Below are positions 7,901 to 21,300 of a stretch of 64,000 bases of DNA, one piece after another (the first letter of the stretch is position 1; each line of letters opens with the position of its first letter). The stretch lies in IMG/VR virus record IMGVR_UViG_3300020442_001264, positions 1-64,000 of that record. One strand, 5' to 3'. The notes under the pieces are model-generated. The model ran no database searches. It saw nothing but the letters and a program-made list of their open reading frames with translations, and had not been told where the DNA came from. The position numbers and the translations under genes are program-made. The stretch is from a virus.

Positions 7901-9377
7901 AGTCAAAAACTTCACATACGCAGATGGACACACTGATGCTAGAAAAGTACAAGTAACTCCGTTTAATTCAACAAACGATGACAGCCCGGATAGCCCAACA
8001 CAATTTAATGAATTTGTTGGACCTAACGACATTGTGTTGTTCGAAGATTTTAATAGTTTTGACGGATACACATATACTAAACCTGTAAAAGCAGGTATAT
8101 TAGATTTAAGAAGAGAACCTGGTGTGAACTTTAGTGGAACATTTGACAAAATAGCAGGCGATTCAACAGGTGATGCCACAGCATTAACAGGTACATACTA
8201 TAATGTTGCAGATTATGATTTCTTCTTAGTCAAATCAGAAAGTATTATAGATACATTTGATAACACCGCAGGTAAATTGCATAACAAGAAAGTATATGCA
8301 TCTGATACAGGCAAAGTTTATTTGATGTCTTATAGTAGTACAAATTTAAATGTTGTTAACCACTATGAAAGTTCCAATCACAGAGCAAAAATTGGAAAAT
8401 CATTTACACAAAATACAAAAGAAAAAAGTTTAGACAATGTGTTGTTTAAATGGACACACATTGCAAATAATGACCAGAGAATAGATCCTAGTATTAGTAA
8501 TGTACACGAAATGTTTTTACTCACTAGTACTTACTATGATGAAGTCAAAGCATACCTTAATGTTCCAGGTACACCGTGGCCCGAAGAGCCAAGTACATTA
8601 GAACTTGAAACAGAATTTCAAAATTTAGAACAATTTAAATCAGCAAGTGACCAACTTTTATTTAAAAGTGGTAGATTTAAATTATTATTTGGCGACGATG
8701 CCACATCAGAATTACAAGCAAGATTTAAAGTAGTCAGATTGCCAGGCACAAGTTTAAGCGACAATGAAATTAAAACAAATATTATTAAAGCAATCAACAA
8801 ATATTTTAATATAGAAAATTGGGAGTTCGGCGATACATTTTATTTTACTGAACTCAGTAGTTACATACACCAAGAAGTAGGAAACACAATAGGAAGTATT
8901 GTGATTGTTCCTAAAAAAGCCAACGGAGTTTTTGGAGATTTATTCCAAGTTAAGTGCGATAGTGACGAACTATTTTTAAGCACAGCAAAAGTTGATGACA
9001 TTGACATTGTAGATAAAATTACAAAAGAAAATATTAAACCAACTTCTGCTACTCCAACGTTTACTTCATATAAAAACCCAACATCAGAAGTTGGTCCTTT
9101 TGCAATCAATGGGTACTATCCTTTATACCCAACAGCCGAAGCGGCAAACTTTGCAGGTAATGGTACCAGCCATGAACATGAGTTTTTTGGTAAAACGTTT
9201 TACATGCCAAATGGTATAACAATATATCACGGCAATTATACTGAAGAAACAGGCACAACAAGTACATCAGCAACGTCTGATAATGTAACAAATAATACTA
9301 TTTCAGGAACTAGTGCAACTAGTTCTTCAAGTTCTTCTTCCGATAGCAACTCCGGAGGATCAGGTAGTGGATATTAA
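4953..9377 (+). CDS. gp6: Baseplate wedge subunit gp6 (extended)
   Basis: 1474 residues, more than twice T4 gp6 (660). The N-terminal part (YDFETIRTAMIEYIRTNFPE, then ELLAYLAQSIAFRMDVNTRE and RDSVFKLARQLGYNPKR) is the gp6/J-like wedge core. PQAFYAQDRMVSAQDYQVLP near residue 430 is another hallmark of this family. The C-terminal part LFGDDATSELQARFKVVRLPG, followed by a helical stretch and ELSSYIHQEVGNTIGSIVIV, matches the end of baseplate J-type proteins. The long middle looks like inserted beta-rich structural domains. The last 40 residues are a Ser/Thr/Gly-rich flexible tail. gp6 forms the ring that holds the baseplate wedges together around the hub. Confidence 0.88.
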   Translation: MALGNRQNNLFAAEDWDVAYQAYSQVNFQAYDFETIRTAMIEYIRTNFPENFNDYIESSEFIAIIELLAYLAQSIAFRMDVNTRENFLETAERRDSVFKLARQLGYNPKRNIAASGLVKILSISTTEPLTDSAGTQIGNRTVTWNDANNPDAYEQFITIMNSAFGNVNRFSKPVKTGSINKIITDLYEINTKINTPFVFKFKKNINGVSRDFEIVNADFEDNNFFYEKHPDPTNNFGIIHRNDGLGLSSINNGFFLMFKQGTLNSEEFNFEEPVENRRQLIAAPGINETDVYFQQVSDTNVVLTKWKKIPNTVGQTLQFNVLAKDSPLLYAIQNVGTEGIELQFADGNFANVPVGRFRAFFRTSANERYSIQPDDVGDIVTEIPYQNAKGESYVLTITSRLQTAINNALPEETLAGIKERAPQAFYAQDRMVSAQDYQVLPLAKSGNIEKLKVTNRTHAGHSRYIDITDPTSTFQTTTSIAEDGALYKESVSGSGSFIIDNNNTAEEQIEKQVPIYLKNLELQDFIYSDFRDAWVEANPNKFMLDQYGIVWNTLPKTDQNDTGYLTETFTNLGTISDVNIANQNLALIQPGHLIKFVNPADIKQMQWVKIVSIRDNGRRVSTSTTTDGPFRLSENVKDGWVGKEIITTLRTRFYEVEQLRIKNAIEKKQTFGLGYNATSDVFYVINNNDIDTKSTFSIGNAQDTSGNQRDRSWILKFTYESVDSLSYRYNVELRGTRYIFESFEDVRFYNINENRIVDSFTGRAKYDTIELPTINTQGSTVESFEWRDTTTTPDFIGDKWYSVKDGVTFSDIPLKSRDVRYDQVEIDVSTNFGLYKEGDSSGNSFVSNYKITLGTNYDTSDLTSKVNVTIANNTGQIHSLPDSLNIDFTASTFGHNILDNNGNISYKHNNTVYTAGNASNMGGGHIYVANANVTAKTGTLVVTNFDTNRHYAIDSTGLSSKDILNINYIRAKDRLETPIVWGAVKNFTYADGHTDARKVQVTPFNSTNDDSPDSPTQFNEFVGPNDIVLFEDFNSFDGYTYTKPVKAGILDLRREPGVNFSGTFDKIAGDSTGDATALTGTYYNVADYDFFLVKSESIIDTFDNTAGKLHNKKVYASDTGKVYLMSYSSTNLNVVNHYESSNHRAKIGKSFTQNTKEKSLDNVLFKWTHIANNDQRIDPSISNVHEMFLLTSTYYDEVKAYLNVPGTPWPEEPSTLELETEFQNLEQFKSASDQLLFKSGRFKLLFGDDATSELQARFKVVRLPGTSLSDNEIKTNIIKAINKYFNIENWEFGDTFYFTELSSYIHQEVGNTIGSIVIVPKKANGVFGDLFQVKCDSDELFLSTAKVDDIDIVDKITKENIKPTSATPTFTSYKNPTSEVGPFAINGYYPLYPTAEAANFAGNGTSHEHEFFGKTFYMPNGITIYHGNYTEETGTTSTSATSDNVTNNTISGTSATSSSSSSSDSNSGGSGSGY

Positions 9378-9382
9378 GAGTA

Positions 9383-12300
9383 ATGGCAGATAAACAATAC
9401 AAAAAATTACCAGTTACACATCAAACGCCAGTTATCAAAAACTTTTTTGATACAACTGTTGAACAACTATTCAGTAAAGCAAACATAGAAAGTGTATCTG
9501 CATATATAGGTAAACGAGATGAAGATTTGTACGATGCAACAGATACTTACATACTTCAACCTACTGCTGATAGGGACAAATTTAGTTTAGAACCTGTAGT
9601 AAACACCATTGACCAAGAAACAGGTTTAAACTCAAACTTGATGTTTTATGAAGATTATATTAATATTCTTAAAAGTTATGGTATTAATACATTAAATCAA
9701 AACACAATTTTTGACACTCAAGCATATACATTTTTGCCTCCCATTAACATTGATAAATTTATAAATTATCAAGAATATTTTTGGAGTCCTCAAGGACCGA
9801 CACCAGTTATTATTTCTGGTACAAGTGCAAATCCAATTAATATTGAAAAAGATATTATAGGCAAAAAATCTTTTACAACACCACAAGGTACAGCATTAAA
9901 AAATGGCATGGTTGTTACTTTTAGCGGAGACTATGTAATACCAACTAGATACAAAGATGATAAAAGATACATTGTAGAAGGTGTAGGTGATAGTATTATA
10001 CTACACGACAAGGATCAGAATTTTGCAACAGTTTTCAGTACTGAAGATTATATTCCGTATGACCAAACAATTATTGATGAAGATAACGATACACTCATCA
10101 GCGATACAAAATTTTTAAGTGGTGGATTGCAAGGTGTAGAAAATTATGTTTCTAATGACGGAACATGGCCTACTCCAGATTATACGACATCACAAAAAGA
10201 TGCAACAACAGGAAACTTTATGTGGGACGGATATGTTGCACCTGTTGGTACATTCTTAAAATATATTGCAGGCGGAATTGGCGCATACGACACAATGCCG
10301 TTTGACAGTGACAATACTCAGGAAAACACAGACTATATTGTGATGCAACGTGGTTCAAAAGACAACAACGTTTGGAGTAGAATAAACTTTTGGCATCACA
10401 AACAAAATTTTATAGATGTTGGCGACCAATTACCTAAAAAAGACAAACGTGCAGTAAGACCTATTATTGAGTTTGATAGGGATTTAGAATTATATAATTT
10501 TGGTACTACAGGAAAGTTTTCAGTTGAAATTAGTGCTGAAGGTAATTTAAAATCAGAAGTTGTTGGTAGACCTAACGGTTCAACAATAGATGATGTAACA
10601 TTAGAGATTGGAAACTTTATTATATTCCCAGGAGAAGACAGCAACATTGCACAACATGTTTATTTAATTGGAGCAGACGGCAGTGAAAATGTTACACTAA
10701 CTAGAATGCCTGCAGACAACAATCCGGTTGGTGCTGTGGATGGTGATAGCAACTTTGTTCCATACACAGCCAGTATAGGAGATGTAATCACAATTAAATT
10801 TGGTGCAAGATATACAGGTATAGAATACTATTGGTCAACAAGTGGCTGGAAAAAAGGACAACAAAAAACTAAAATTAATACTCCTATAAAATTTAATCTT
10901 TACGATAGAAATAGAAATACATTAGATAATGATTCTGTGTATCCAAGCAGTACTTTTGTAGGAAATGAGATATTTGGTTATGCTAATGCAACAGTTAATG
11001 CAACAAAAGACCCTGTGTTAGGATTTCCACTAGAATATAAAAACTTTAATAATTTTAGTGAAATAGCATATACTAACTTTATAGATGATTATTTTTATTC
11101 GTATGTTCCGTTTGGTGGTACAACTAAAAAACAAATCTCAGGATTTTTGTACTATAAGAAAACTGACAAAGATGGAAATATTACATATAATACTTCTTGG
11201 AAACCATATGAAGAAGATTTAAAACAACGTGTAGAAGACAGATACGTTATTAATGACGAAGCATTTACGAATGAGAAAACTTTGTATCATATATCAGCAG
11301 TTCCTAAAAATAGCGACAGCGATGAATTAGGACTTGTAGAAAAAAGTATTAGAGTATATGTGAATGGAAAACGTAGAACAGATTTCAGTTATGACTCAAA
11401 CCAAATAGCAATTAAATTTGCAACTTTTGATTTAGAAAAACTAGACATACTTGATATTTTTACAGAAACTACAAGCGGTTATTTTGAAAGTACAAAAACA
11501 AATGGTAGATATCATGTAGCAAAGAGTTGGCACAGTAACTTAGAAAATAAAGATTTATTGTCTGTTTCTCAGCCAGAGTTTTTAGAACATTTTAGAGATT
11601 ATATAAAAGACCAAGAAGACATTACGGGTGATGCATTAGGTGGAAATAATTTTGACAATATACAAAAAAATACCAAATGGGCAGACAAAATAATTCAAAC
11701 AGATGACGATTTGCAACTGTCTGCATTTTTGTTTAGCAATGACAAATTCAATATCAAGGACAGTATAGATTTCTGTGCAGAAGAATATGTAAAATACAAA
11801 AACAGACTTAAGAAAGAAATTGTAAAATTTGTAGACAGCAATGACTATTCCGGTATGTCTTACGGAGACATGTTAGAAGTTGTTTTAGAAAATGTTATAG
11901 CATACAATCAAGGCAAAAATGTATTTGATAATACGTTTATGGCGGCTTTTGGAGATCAGTATACAGAAGAAAAAATTGTTATAAACAATGTATTGAAAAA
12001 AGAATATGACTTAACAAATTACTTAGATTTAGATAAAATCGAAAACACAATTTTTGTTTACGACCATGACAGTAATAATATAGAAAAATTGTTATGTGTA
12101 GATTATGACTACAGTATATCCAGTACTAACGGTAAAGTTACTATTACATTTAATTCGGATTATACACTTACATTAGGCAATACAATAAAAGTAAGATTGT
12201 ACGACAGTAACAGAGAAAGTTGTCAAACACCTCCTACTCCTAGTTCACTTGGATTGTATCCTATTTACTATCCAGAAATTTTTGATGATGCTACATTTAT

Positions 12301-15300
12301 AGAACCTATTAAAATGATAAGAGGTCACGATGGCAGTAAGAGTATTGCTGTAGACGATGTACATGATTACATTTTATTAGAATTTGAAAAGAGAATTTAT
12401 AATAGTACGTTACAACTTTTTAGAGACAACGACAGTTTACCAGATTTAAATGTTTTAGATATAAGACCTGGTAGATTTAGAAAAACAGGAAGGTCCAGAG
12501 ATGATTTTTATGGATTACTTAGAACTAATTTTAATTTTTATATTAGTAGAAATGAAGTTGATTTTGTAAAAAATGAATTTTATGATGTAAATAATCCGTG
12601 GACTTGGAACTATAATGCAGGACAACCTAAACCTGCACATTGGAGAGGCATCTACGAAGCATGTTACGACACAGATAGACCTCACACGCATCCATGGGAA
12701 ATGTTAGGCTTTATTAAAAAGCCAACATGGTGGGAAACACAATATGGAACAGATTACAGTTACCCATCTAATAAAGCACTATGGAAAGATTTAGAAGAAG
12801 GTATTATACGTCAAGGTTCTAGGGCAAACGTAGAAAATGACAGATATAAGAAAAACAATCCTTATAGAAGAGTAGGATTAAAATATGAGATTCCAGTAGA
12901 TGCTAGTGGTAATTTAATTGCTCCAGCAAATATTATTTCTACAACATCTACTACCAAAACAATTAGTTGGGAAGAAACAACCAGCGGAACACCATCCACT
13001 AGTGCAAACACATTTATTGTTACTGATGGTTTGTCTGTAAATGAAGTTGGATTAAATTTAAATATTACTACAAATAATATTATTAATCATACCACAGGTA
13101 CTTTCCCAACAGAAGATAATACTAATTACATAGAAGAAAAAGAATTAACATATAAAGTTTCTTTGCGTTCAGGAGAGAATCCTACAAGCACTTATGCAAA
13201 TGCAACATCATCAGGAAGTAGTGTAAAAGGTATTGCAATCAATGGTGGATTAATAACAAATGCTAATACAGGCGTCACACACAGTGATAGTAGTAGTTGG
13301 CATTATAATGCATTTTATAGAAACGATGTAAGTCGAGACAGTAAAGGAGGTAATCCTGACAGTAATAATATTTACGGATACATACAACCTCCGGCATACG
13401 TCACAGGCACAATAGCAGGTTATTCTACAACTGAGCATTCTCCTATTATAGGCTGGGCGTTCGATGGATTCCCAATTTACGGTCCTTATGGATATGAAGA
13501 TAGAGCAAATGCATCAAGCAGTATTGTAAGAATAGAAAGTGGGTATAGTTTAAAAACTGTAAACAGAGACAGTATAGCAACAGGTCCAGGTGGACTACCA
13601 ACAGGTGAATTTGTTGAAGATTATGAATACTCGACACCTGCACAAGGACTTGACCAATACAATGGTCGTTACGGTGTTACACCTGAATTCCCAGGTGGAA
13701 CTTATTACTATGTTGCAACAGTAGATTCTGCGGGTAATCCTGCTTATCCATATACTGTAGGACCTAGTTTTGCTGAAAGTCCTGCAGACGTATCCACAAA
13801 TGCCACAGGCACAACAACATTAGATACTGGTACTGCAACATATAGTTTAACAAGCACTTTAACAACAGCATATAGTGTAGACAGTACATTAACAGATAAA
13901 GATTGGAAATACAGCGACGGTGCTCCAGTTGAAAATGCATGGAAAATATCCGAAGGATATCCGTTTGCTGTAGTTCAATCACTTTTACTTGCCAAGCCAG
14001 GTAAGTTTGCCAGTGTGTTTGCTGACCCTAGAAAAATTATTCGAAGTTCAGCAAACACCAACCAATTACTTGACAAAGATACAGGTAGAAGAATCAAAGC
14101 CAAAAAAGTTGCTATACACGGAGAAATTAACGCAAAGGATCAGACAACTTATACTGTAGGGTACACACAATTTATCGATTCATTCCTCAAATTCCAAGGA
14201 TTAGATACTACAAAAGAATTTGTAAAACCAATGAGAAGTGTAAACAGTAAGTTAGGACACAAATTTGCAGGTTATGTAGACAAAGACACAATGACTGTGT
14301 TTAGTGATAGTTATAGTGCAACAGGTAATAGTTCAAGTTTAATATTGCCTCAAGAGGATATTCAAGTAGATATCCATGTTGGGCCTTACAGCACAACAAA
14401 TGATTTTACAGGTGTATTAATAACTTTTACAGAAGATAAAAAATATAAAGTCGAAGGTTATAATAGTGTCAAAAGATATTTTGAAATAGAAGAAAGTAAT
14501 AAAACAAATGGAAGATTCACTGAAGTTAGTGTAGGCGGCGAACCTGCAGATTATTCTAACTTTGATAATACAGCAAATTATCAACAAGGCACAATTATAA
14601 AATCAGGATATAATTTCTTCCAAGCACTTAAATTTGCTGGTAAAGGGACACCAGTTACTGATACAACTGTATGGCAAAGACTTTCTACACTACCTATGGT
14701 CGATGCCGCTGAGGCAACATATTATCTAGACGGAACAGGAAAAACTGTTAGAGTAGAATACGGAACTGTATATGATACAGTAAACGAATTATTTGATTTC
14801 CTAATAAGTTTAGGAAGAAAACAATCTGCTATGGGTTATGATTTTGGTGAATTTAATTCTGAAATTAATGATGTAAATGACTGGTTGTACAGTGGTAGAC
14901 AGATGTTGTTCTGGAGTATTGGTAATTGGAGCCCAGGCAATACACTAAATTTAAGTCCAGCGGCAAGTGGTATTAAATTTAAAGCCGAGAAAGGAAGAGT
15001 CAGCAAAATAATTGATGTGGACCAAAGCCAATTCAGTATTTTAGATGAAGAAGGTAAAAATATTAAAGCAACAGAATGTGAGATTATTAGAGATGGTCAA
15101 ACATTAGAAATTAGACCACCTGCAGGCAAACAACTTTATGGATTAATTTTATACACAAATGAAATTGAACATGCTATGACAATTTCTAATAAAACAATCT
15201 TTGGTGATACAATTTACGATGACGTTGTAAACCAAAGACAACGTAGAATTAAAATTAAAGGTAAAAGAACAAAAAATTGGAATGGTACATTGACATCTGA

Positions 15301-18300
15301 AGGTTTTGTTATAACCGCAGATGGATTAAAACCAAACTTTGATACCCTTGCAAGTGATATGGGCAAATATAACGAAATCGGACATGTGCCTGTAGAAAAA
15401 CAAGTTTACGAAGCAAGTAGAAGACAATATGGATTTAACGAAAGAAAATATTTAAGAGAATTTGAATTAACACAAGATGACCAATATGATTTTTATGTTG
15501 GTATGATAAGAAGTAAAGGTACTAAAAACAGTTTAGAAGTATTGTTAAACAGTGATAAAGTTTTAGTACCTGGTAGTGTTAATGTATTTGACGAGTGGGC
15601 ACTCAAGTCAGGTGATTTCGGTGATGTAGACAACTATCAAACAATTGATATGAAGATTACCGATTCAGAAATCACAAATGAAAAACAATTAATACAAATT
15701 GCTTACCCAGAAGATATTGTAAGCAAAGTTGCTGAAGTAGAAGTTTTAGATAGAACAACTAAATTCTATCAAAGACCTTTCTTAGAAATTGAACCACCAC
15801 CTGCAGAAATTCCAGGTAGTTTTGAATACGGTGGAGGTACTACAGCACAGGCAACAGTAAACATTGGTAGTGACGGAAGAATATCAGATGTAGTAGTAAC
15901 AGAACCAGGATACGGTTATACCGTGAATCCATCAGTAACAGTTGTTGCGGCTCAGTTGCTAACAGCAAATATTACTACACAGTTCTTAAAGCCATATGCA
16001 GTATCAACATCAAATGTTGATGTAAGTGGATTAGCAAGTGCTGGTAATATTTTAATTACAGACCATTTTAGTTCCAATGTTAATACTGTTATAGATTTAA
16101 GTAGTGTATCTACTGTAGAGGATGTTGCAAATGCAATTAACACTACAGCAGATGTAAATGCTAATATCATTGCTTCATTTACTAGAACAATTTCAGGAAA
16201 TACTACAAACTTCTATTTAACAATTAAGGGTGATGATTTTACACTTGCAGAGCAAGGCGTAGGCAACACATTGTCAAACGTACTGTATTTAGAAAGTAAA
16301 CGATATCAGCCAAGACAACGTTACAGTTTTGAAACAGCAAACAGCACATCTTACAGCGATGTAGTAGTTACCGTAGACGGAAATACAACATCAGGTGGTG
16401 TAGTAGGTGCAAGTAATGTTGATTGGGTTTTTGATCCAGGTAGTAGAACAACAATAACAACTAATTCATTGTTGTCAGGAAATGTATCACAGGCGTTTAC
16501 ATTTACACCTATAAGTGTTACAGACGGAATAACAACCACAGATGCTATTGCGGCAGATAATTTAACACTTTTAAATGGTAGTTACCCACACATAGATGTT
16601 GAAATAAATGGTGTAAAATTACCAGAAACAAGTGAAGAAGCATTGTTCACAATTACTAGTAATGCATCTGCAAATACATCAACTATAAACTTCTTAGATT
16701 GTGGTGCTATTCCAGGTGCACCTATACAGCCCAATTCAAAAATTGAAATTATAGAAAAAGCAACAATTGACTTAGAAGATACATATCAAGGTGATTTACC
16801 TGGAAGTTCAATGAATATTAAGGTACACGCCAACGATGCACTAGCGGCTAAATTAGAACAAATGCGTACATTTGAAATTTACCCGGATGCTAAAGGTGAT
16901 GCAACATTACTCATCGACGTAGATGATGCAGATAGATTACCAGTACGACCAAGCGATATGGCTGAAAAAGGTTTATGGCCAAAAACATCAAGTGTGAGTT
17001 ATTTGGGAATAGTAGATTCTAAATATAACACATTGCCGAACGCAGGATATATTTCTAGATACAATGTACAATATCAAGCATTTGACATTTACGATTTTGA
17101 AAACTTATTTGATGTTAAACAATTATCTAGTGCAACAAAGTTACCTAAAGAAGGTAATGTAGTACATTTTGCTAAAGGCGAGCATGAAGAATTTGATGTT
17201 TACAGATTATCTAATGTAAATTCAAATATTTCATTTATTGAATATGACGAAACTGTAGGAACAACATTCCTGTTTACAGACAATAGTTTATCTAACATTA
17301 TATTAGATGGCAACGATTTGTCTAATACCAGTGCAGATTATGACCATACAAAATGGTTTGACCAAGTTTTAGCATTAAAAGGAAAATATGTTTTAGATCC
17401 TTATCATGCAAATTTAAGAACAGCAGAAGGTAATCCTGTTTATGTAACAGACCAATTAGAAGTAGACCATCCTGTTACACGATTTATTACAGAAGAAAAA
17501 ATTGCAGAAAGTTATGTAGAACAAGGTAATATCACTCACACAGTACCTGATGTACAAAGCATTAGCACTATGGCTCCGCAATTAAGCGGTAATATCACAT
17601 CAGCAGAACCAATTGCATTACAGAATGCTTATCAAAATGCTAGAGCAAACGTTATTACATCAGTTTCAGATTTTAAAATAACTAGAAGTGTTGATGCTGA
17701 TCCTAACACTAGATTTAAATTTAATAACCAATTAACCTTTGACATTGGTAATGGTGAAATAGAAGGTATACAGCCAGGTGATTGGTTGAAGTTTACTGAC
17801 ACTGGAGCATCTAACCTTAATGGTAATGTGTTCCAAGTTGCTACAATTAAACCTGAGGGTAAAGTATCATTGTATGCAAACAGCACAGTATTAAATGGAA
17901 TGACAACTTTAGTCAGCAAGTCAACACTAAGTTTTGTAAACTTTGGTAAGAACAGATACGCAAACATCGAACCTGATTATAATGTACAGATTGTTGCAAA
18001 AGGTCATGAATTTAGAACAAATGACAAAGTAGTATTTGATGCAGACAATTTAGGTGGAGCGGCTGGCACAGAGTTCATAGTTAAAGATGCAAGAACTGAT
18101 AATACATTCTTTTTACAATCTAAACTGTTTGGCTCAAATAGTGCATTAAATGTAATCACAAATTCTGCTAATATTTCACATGCTCAAACAACACTAAAAA
18201 TTACAGCAGTTCCTAACTTCTTATCAGATGCAGGTGGCAGTTTTGAATTGGGTAATAGTTTAGTACAAGGACATTCTATATTATTTAAAGATACTTCAGG

Positions 18301-21300
18301 TACAGAATTAAACGGTAATGCATATCCAATTTCTAACTTGAGAAAAGAAACTGTTTTAAAAACATCACTGACTGATATACAAGGCGGGTTTGGAAACGTA
18401 ACAGCACCTATACCGCAAATAGTGGACAGTACAGTTTCTAATAGTACACTTGTACCGTTAGAAGAAGTTGACATGCCACCTGTAGGATCTTTAGCAGGTA
18501 CTAACATAGAACCAGGCATGTACCTGTGGAGCGACGAATTAACTGACCCTGTAGAAGTAAAAACAGTTGCATATGATTTATCAAATAACGGCAATGAGCC
18601 TACAAGAAGCATTAGAAGTGCCAATGCAACAGCCAATACAATTACAATCTCAAATGCAGATGGAATAAGTGTAGGAGATGTTGTACTAGTTTCAGGTGAA
18701 CTAGATGAATACCAAAATGTTACTGTAGCAAGTATATCAGGTGCTGATATCACACTATCAGTAAACGTTGCTAATGTAACTACATTAATTACACCTCCTG
18801 CAGGAGAACCTTATAACACAACATATGATGAAACATTGCACACTAGTTTTGATATTGAGTTATCCAATGGGGCAAAGATTAACAACAATGCTTTAATGAA
18901 ATTTAGGCACAATGGAGATGGCAAAGTAGCAAATGTTACACTTGCAGACCCAGTTACACTAACATCAGGATTACCAGTAAACTTCACAAGGGCACAATAC
19001 GAAATACCTGAATTAGGAGCCACATCAAGTGTTGATGTTGTTGTATTCGACATTAAACCTGATACTTACACAGGCAGTAATTTGTCAGAAGCAAATTTAT
19101 CATTTACAATTCAAGAAGCAACAAAAATTACAACAGATACAGATTTATCTAGTAACTTCCCAATGGGAACTTTTGTAAAAGTAAATGCTGGTGGTATTTA
19201 CGATTTATATGACAGAGCATACAAAATTGATACATCTGCAAATTCTTTTGTGGTTAAGAAAACATTATTAGAAGAAATTAAAAACGAATATCAAGTTATA
19301 TCAGATGTAACTTCAAACACAACAATTACTATAAGCGACATTACAAATCAAATTTTCCCAGGTATGAGGGTAGAAGGAACTGGTATACCTGCAGATACAA
19401 AAGTTGCAAATGTGCTCGGAAGTTCTGTGTTTACAGTAACAAATAATGTAACAGTATCATCTGCAGATATTATTAAAGTATATAGAACAACATACGAAGA
19501 TGCTACATTTATGTCAGCGAATACTGTGATTACAACCAGAGAAGATCATAATTTTGCTACAGATGGGTCAGACAAACTTCTAGGTAAAAACATCAATGTA
19601 TACATGATGCATCCAGATTATTATAACAGTGAAATGAAAGTTGTAGACATACCAACAGCAAACACAGTTGTTGTAGAGTTTCCTGCTTTTTCACATCCTT
19701 ATACAATTAGCGGTAACACATATTTGTCTAAATTTGATTACGATTTATACGGCGAAGAAGCACCCGGTATAAGTGGAAATGTGTCATACATTCCTTACTT
19801 TATAGCAAGTCATTTGGGTAATATACAAATTAACGGAGCAAATGTTGTAACAAACACATATCCTTGGCATAGTGTAGAAAAATATGTCAACGAAATAAAA
19901 GATAAAATGTACAACAAGGCGGCGGCTATAACACATAAAGGTTCTTTTGGATTAGACTTTAGATTCTTTGACATAGGTTTAGCCATGGATTCAAAAGCAA
20001 TGGATACAGGATCATATTCATATCCAGGGCCAGGTACAGTACCACTTCCAAAAGGCACAACAGTAAAAAATTCAGATACAGGACAATCATCAACAGCAAC
20101 GGCAGGACCTGCCCCAAGTGATGTTGTTCCGGCTCCGAAAGCACCTAGTGATGGTCCTTTAACTAGTCCGCCTATTATTGAATGTGGACCTGACCCTGAC
20201 CAAGTACCAGAGCCTGAAGGACCGACATTAACTCCTCAACAAATTGCGGCTCAGGCATTATTGGATCAGCACAATTTTCAAACTCAATTCATATTGCCAC
20301 ACCAGCAAGAAGCAGTGAAACCTCAAGCACAGACGAATTTAGAGAATCAAGGCACAAGATATAATCAACAAGGTGGATACAGTTTGGGTGGCCCAAGAAC
20401 TGGTAGTGACGGTGGTCTTGTTTACGGGCAACAGCAAGGTGCAGAATGGGGAGCAAATGAAAGACAATTCAATTATGAAACAGGAGAATGGGAATATGTG
20501 CCATCAGGTGCTAAATGGACTCAGGATGGAGTAGAATATACCATGATGGCAGACGGCACTATACAAGGTGACGATGGTACTATTTGGGCTACTAAAAAAA
20601 CAAGAATAACAATAGACGGAGCAAAAGGTTCTTTAGGAGACAGATACGGTGATTATGGCATAGTCGGATTAACAGATCAAGGTAAAAAAGATGCAGATCC
20701 TGTTTTAAAAGCCAGACTTGCTATGATAAATCCTAGGTACCAGGCTAAAGCAGGAGAAGATCCTTCGTTACGCATCGATCATGCAGATAAAGAATGTAAC
20801 ACACTTATACCACATACCCATGCTTATGAACCTGTTGGTGAACCTTATTGTGTAGACGATGCAAATGGTAGAAATAAAGAGGGTATACAGCATCAATTAT
20901 ATAGATGTGCAAATGCAAACAACAACGACGAAGGTTGTGGAATGCCAGAATATATTGAAGAAACAAAAGGAGTCGCAACTTGTATCAAGCCATATGGTGG
21001 TTATATATCAGCAGTTTGGTCTGTTCCAAAAGTTGCAGAAGGCAGTAGTGCTGTGTATACTGTTACAACTGACAGTAATGTAAGAGACGGCACACAGGTC
21101 CTAGTTACTGTGAGCGGTAGTGCTAATGCTATAGCCGACACTGATTTGACTGGAAGTAGTTTTACATTAACAATCAATAATAGTACAGCAAGTAAAACAG
21201 TAAATTTCACTGCTGATGCAACAACAGAAGGCACTGAAACATTAACATTCACACTTGCTGAATACGACAATGACAACAACGAAACAGGACAAATGGTTGC

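Noticed and set aside
18184-18753. Long open frame of 189 codons on the minus strand inside the giant gene
   Set aside because: It lies wholly within the 6289-residue frame, has low-complexity Ser/Val/Leu composition typical of a reverse shadow, no ribosome site and no motif.
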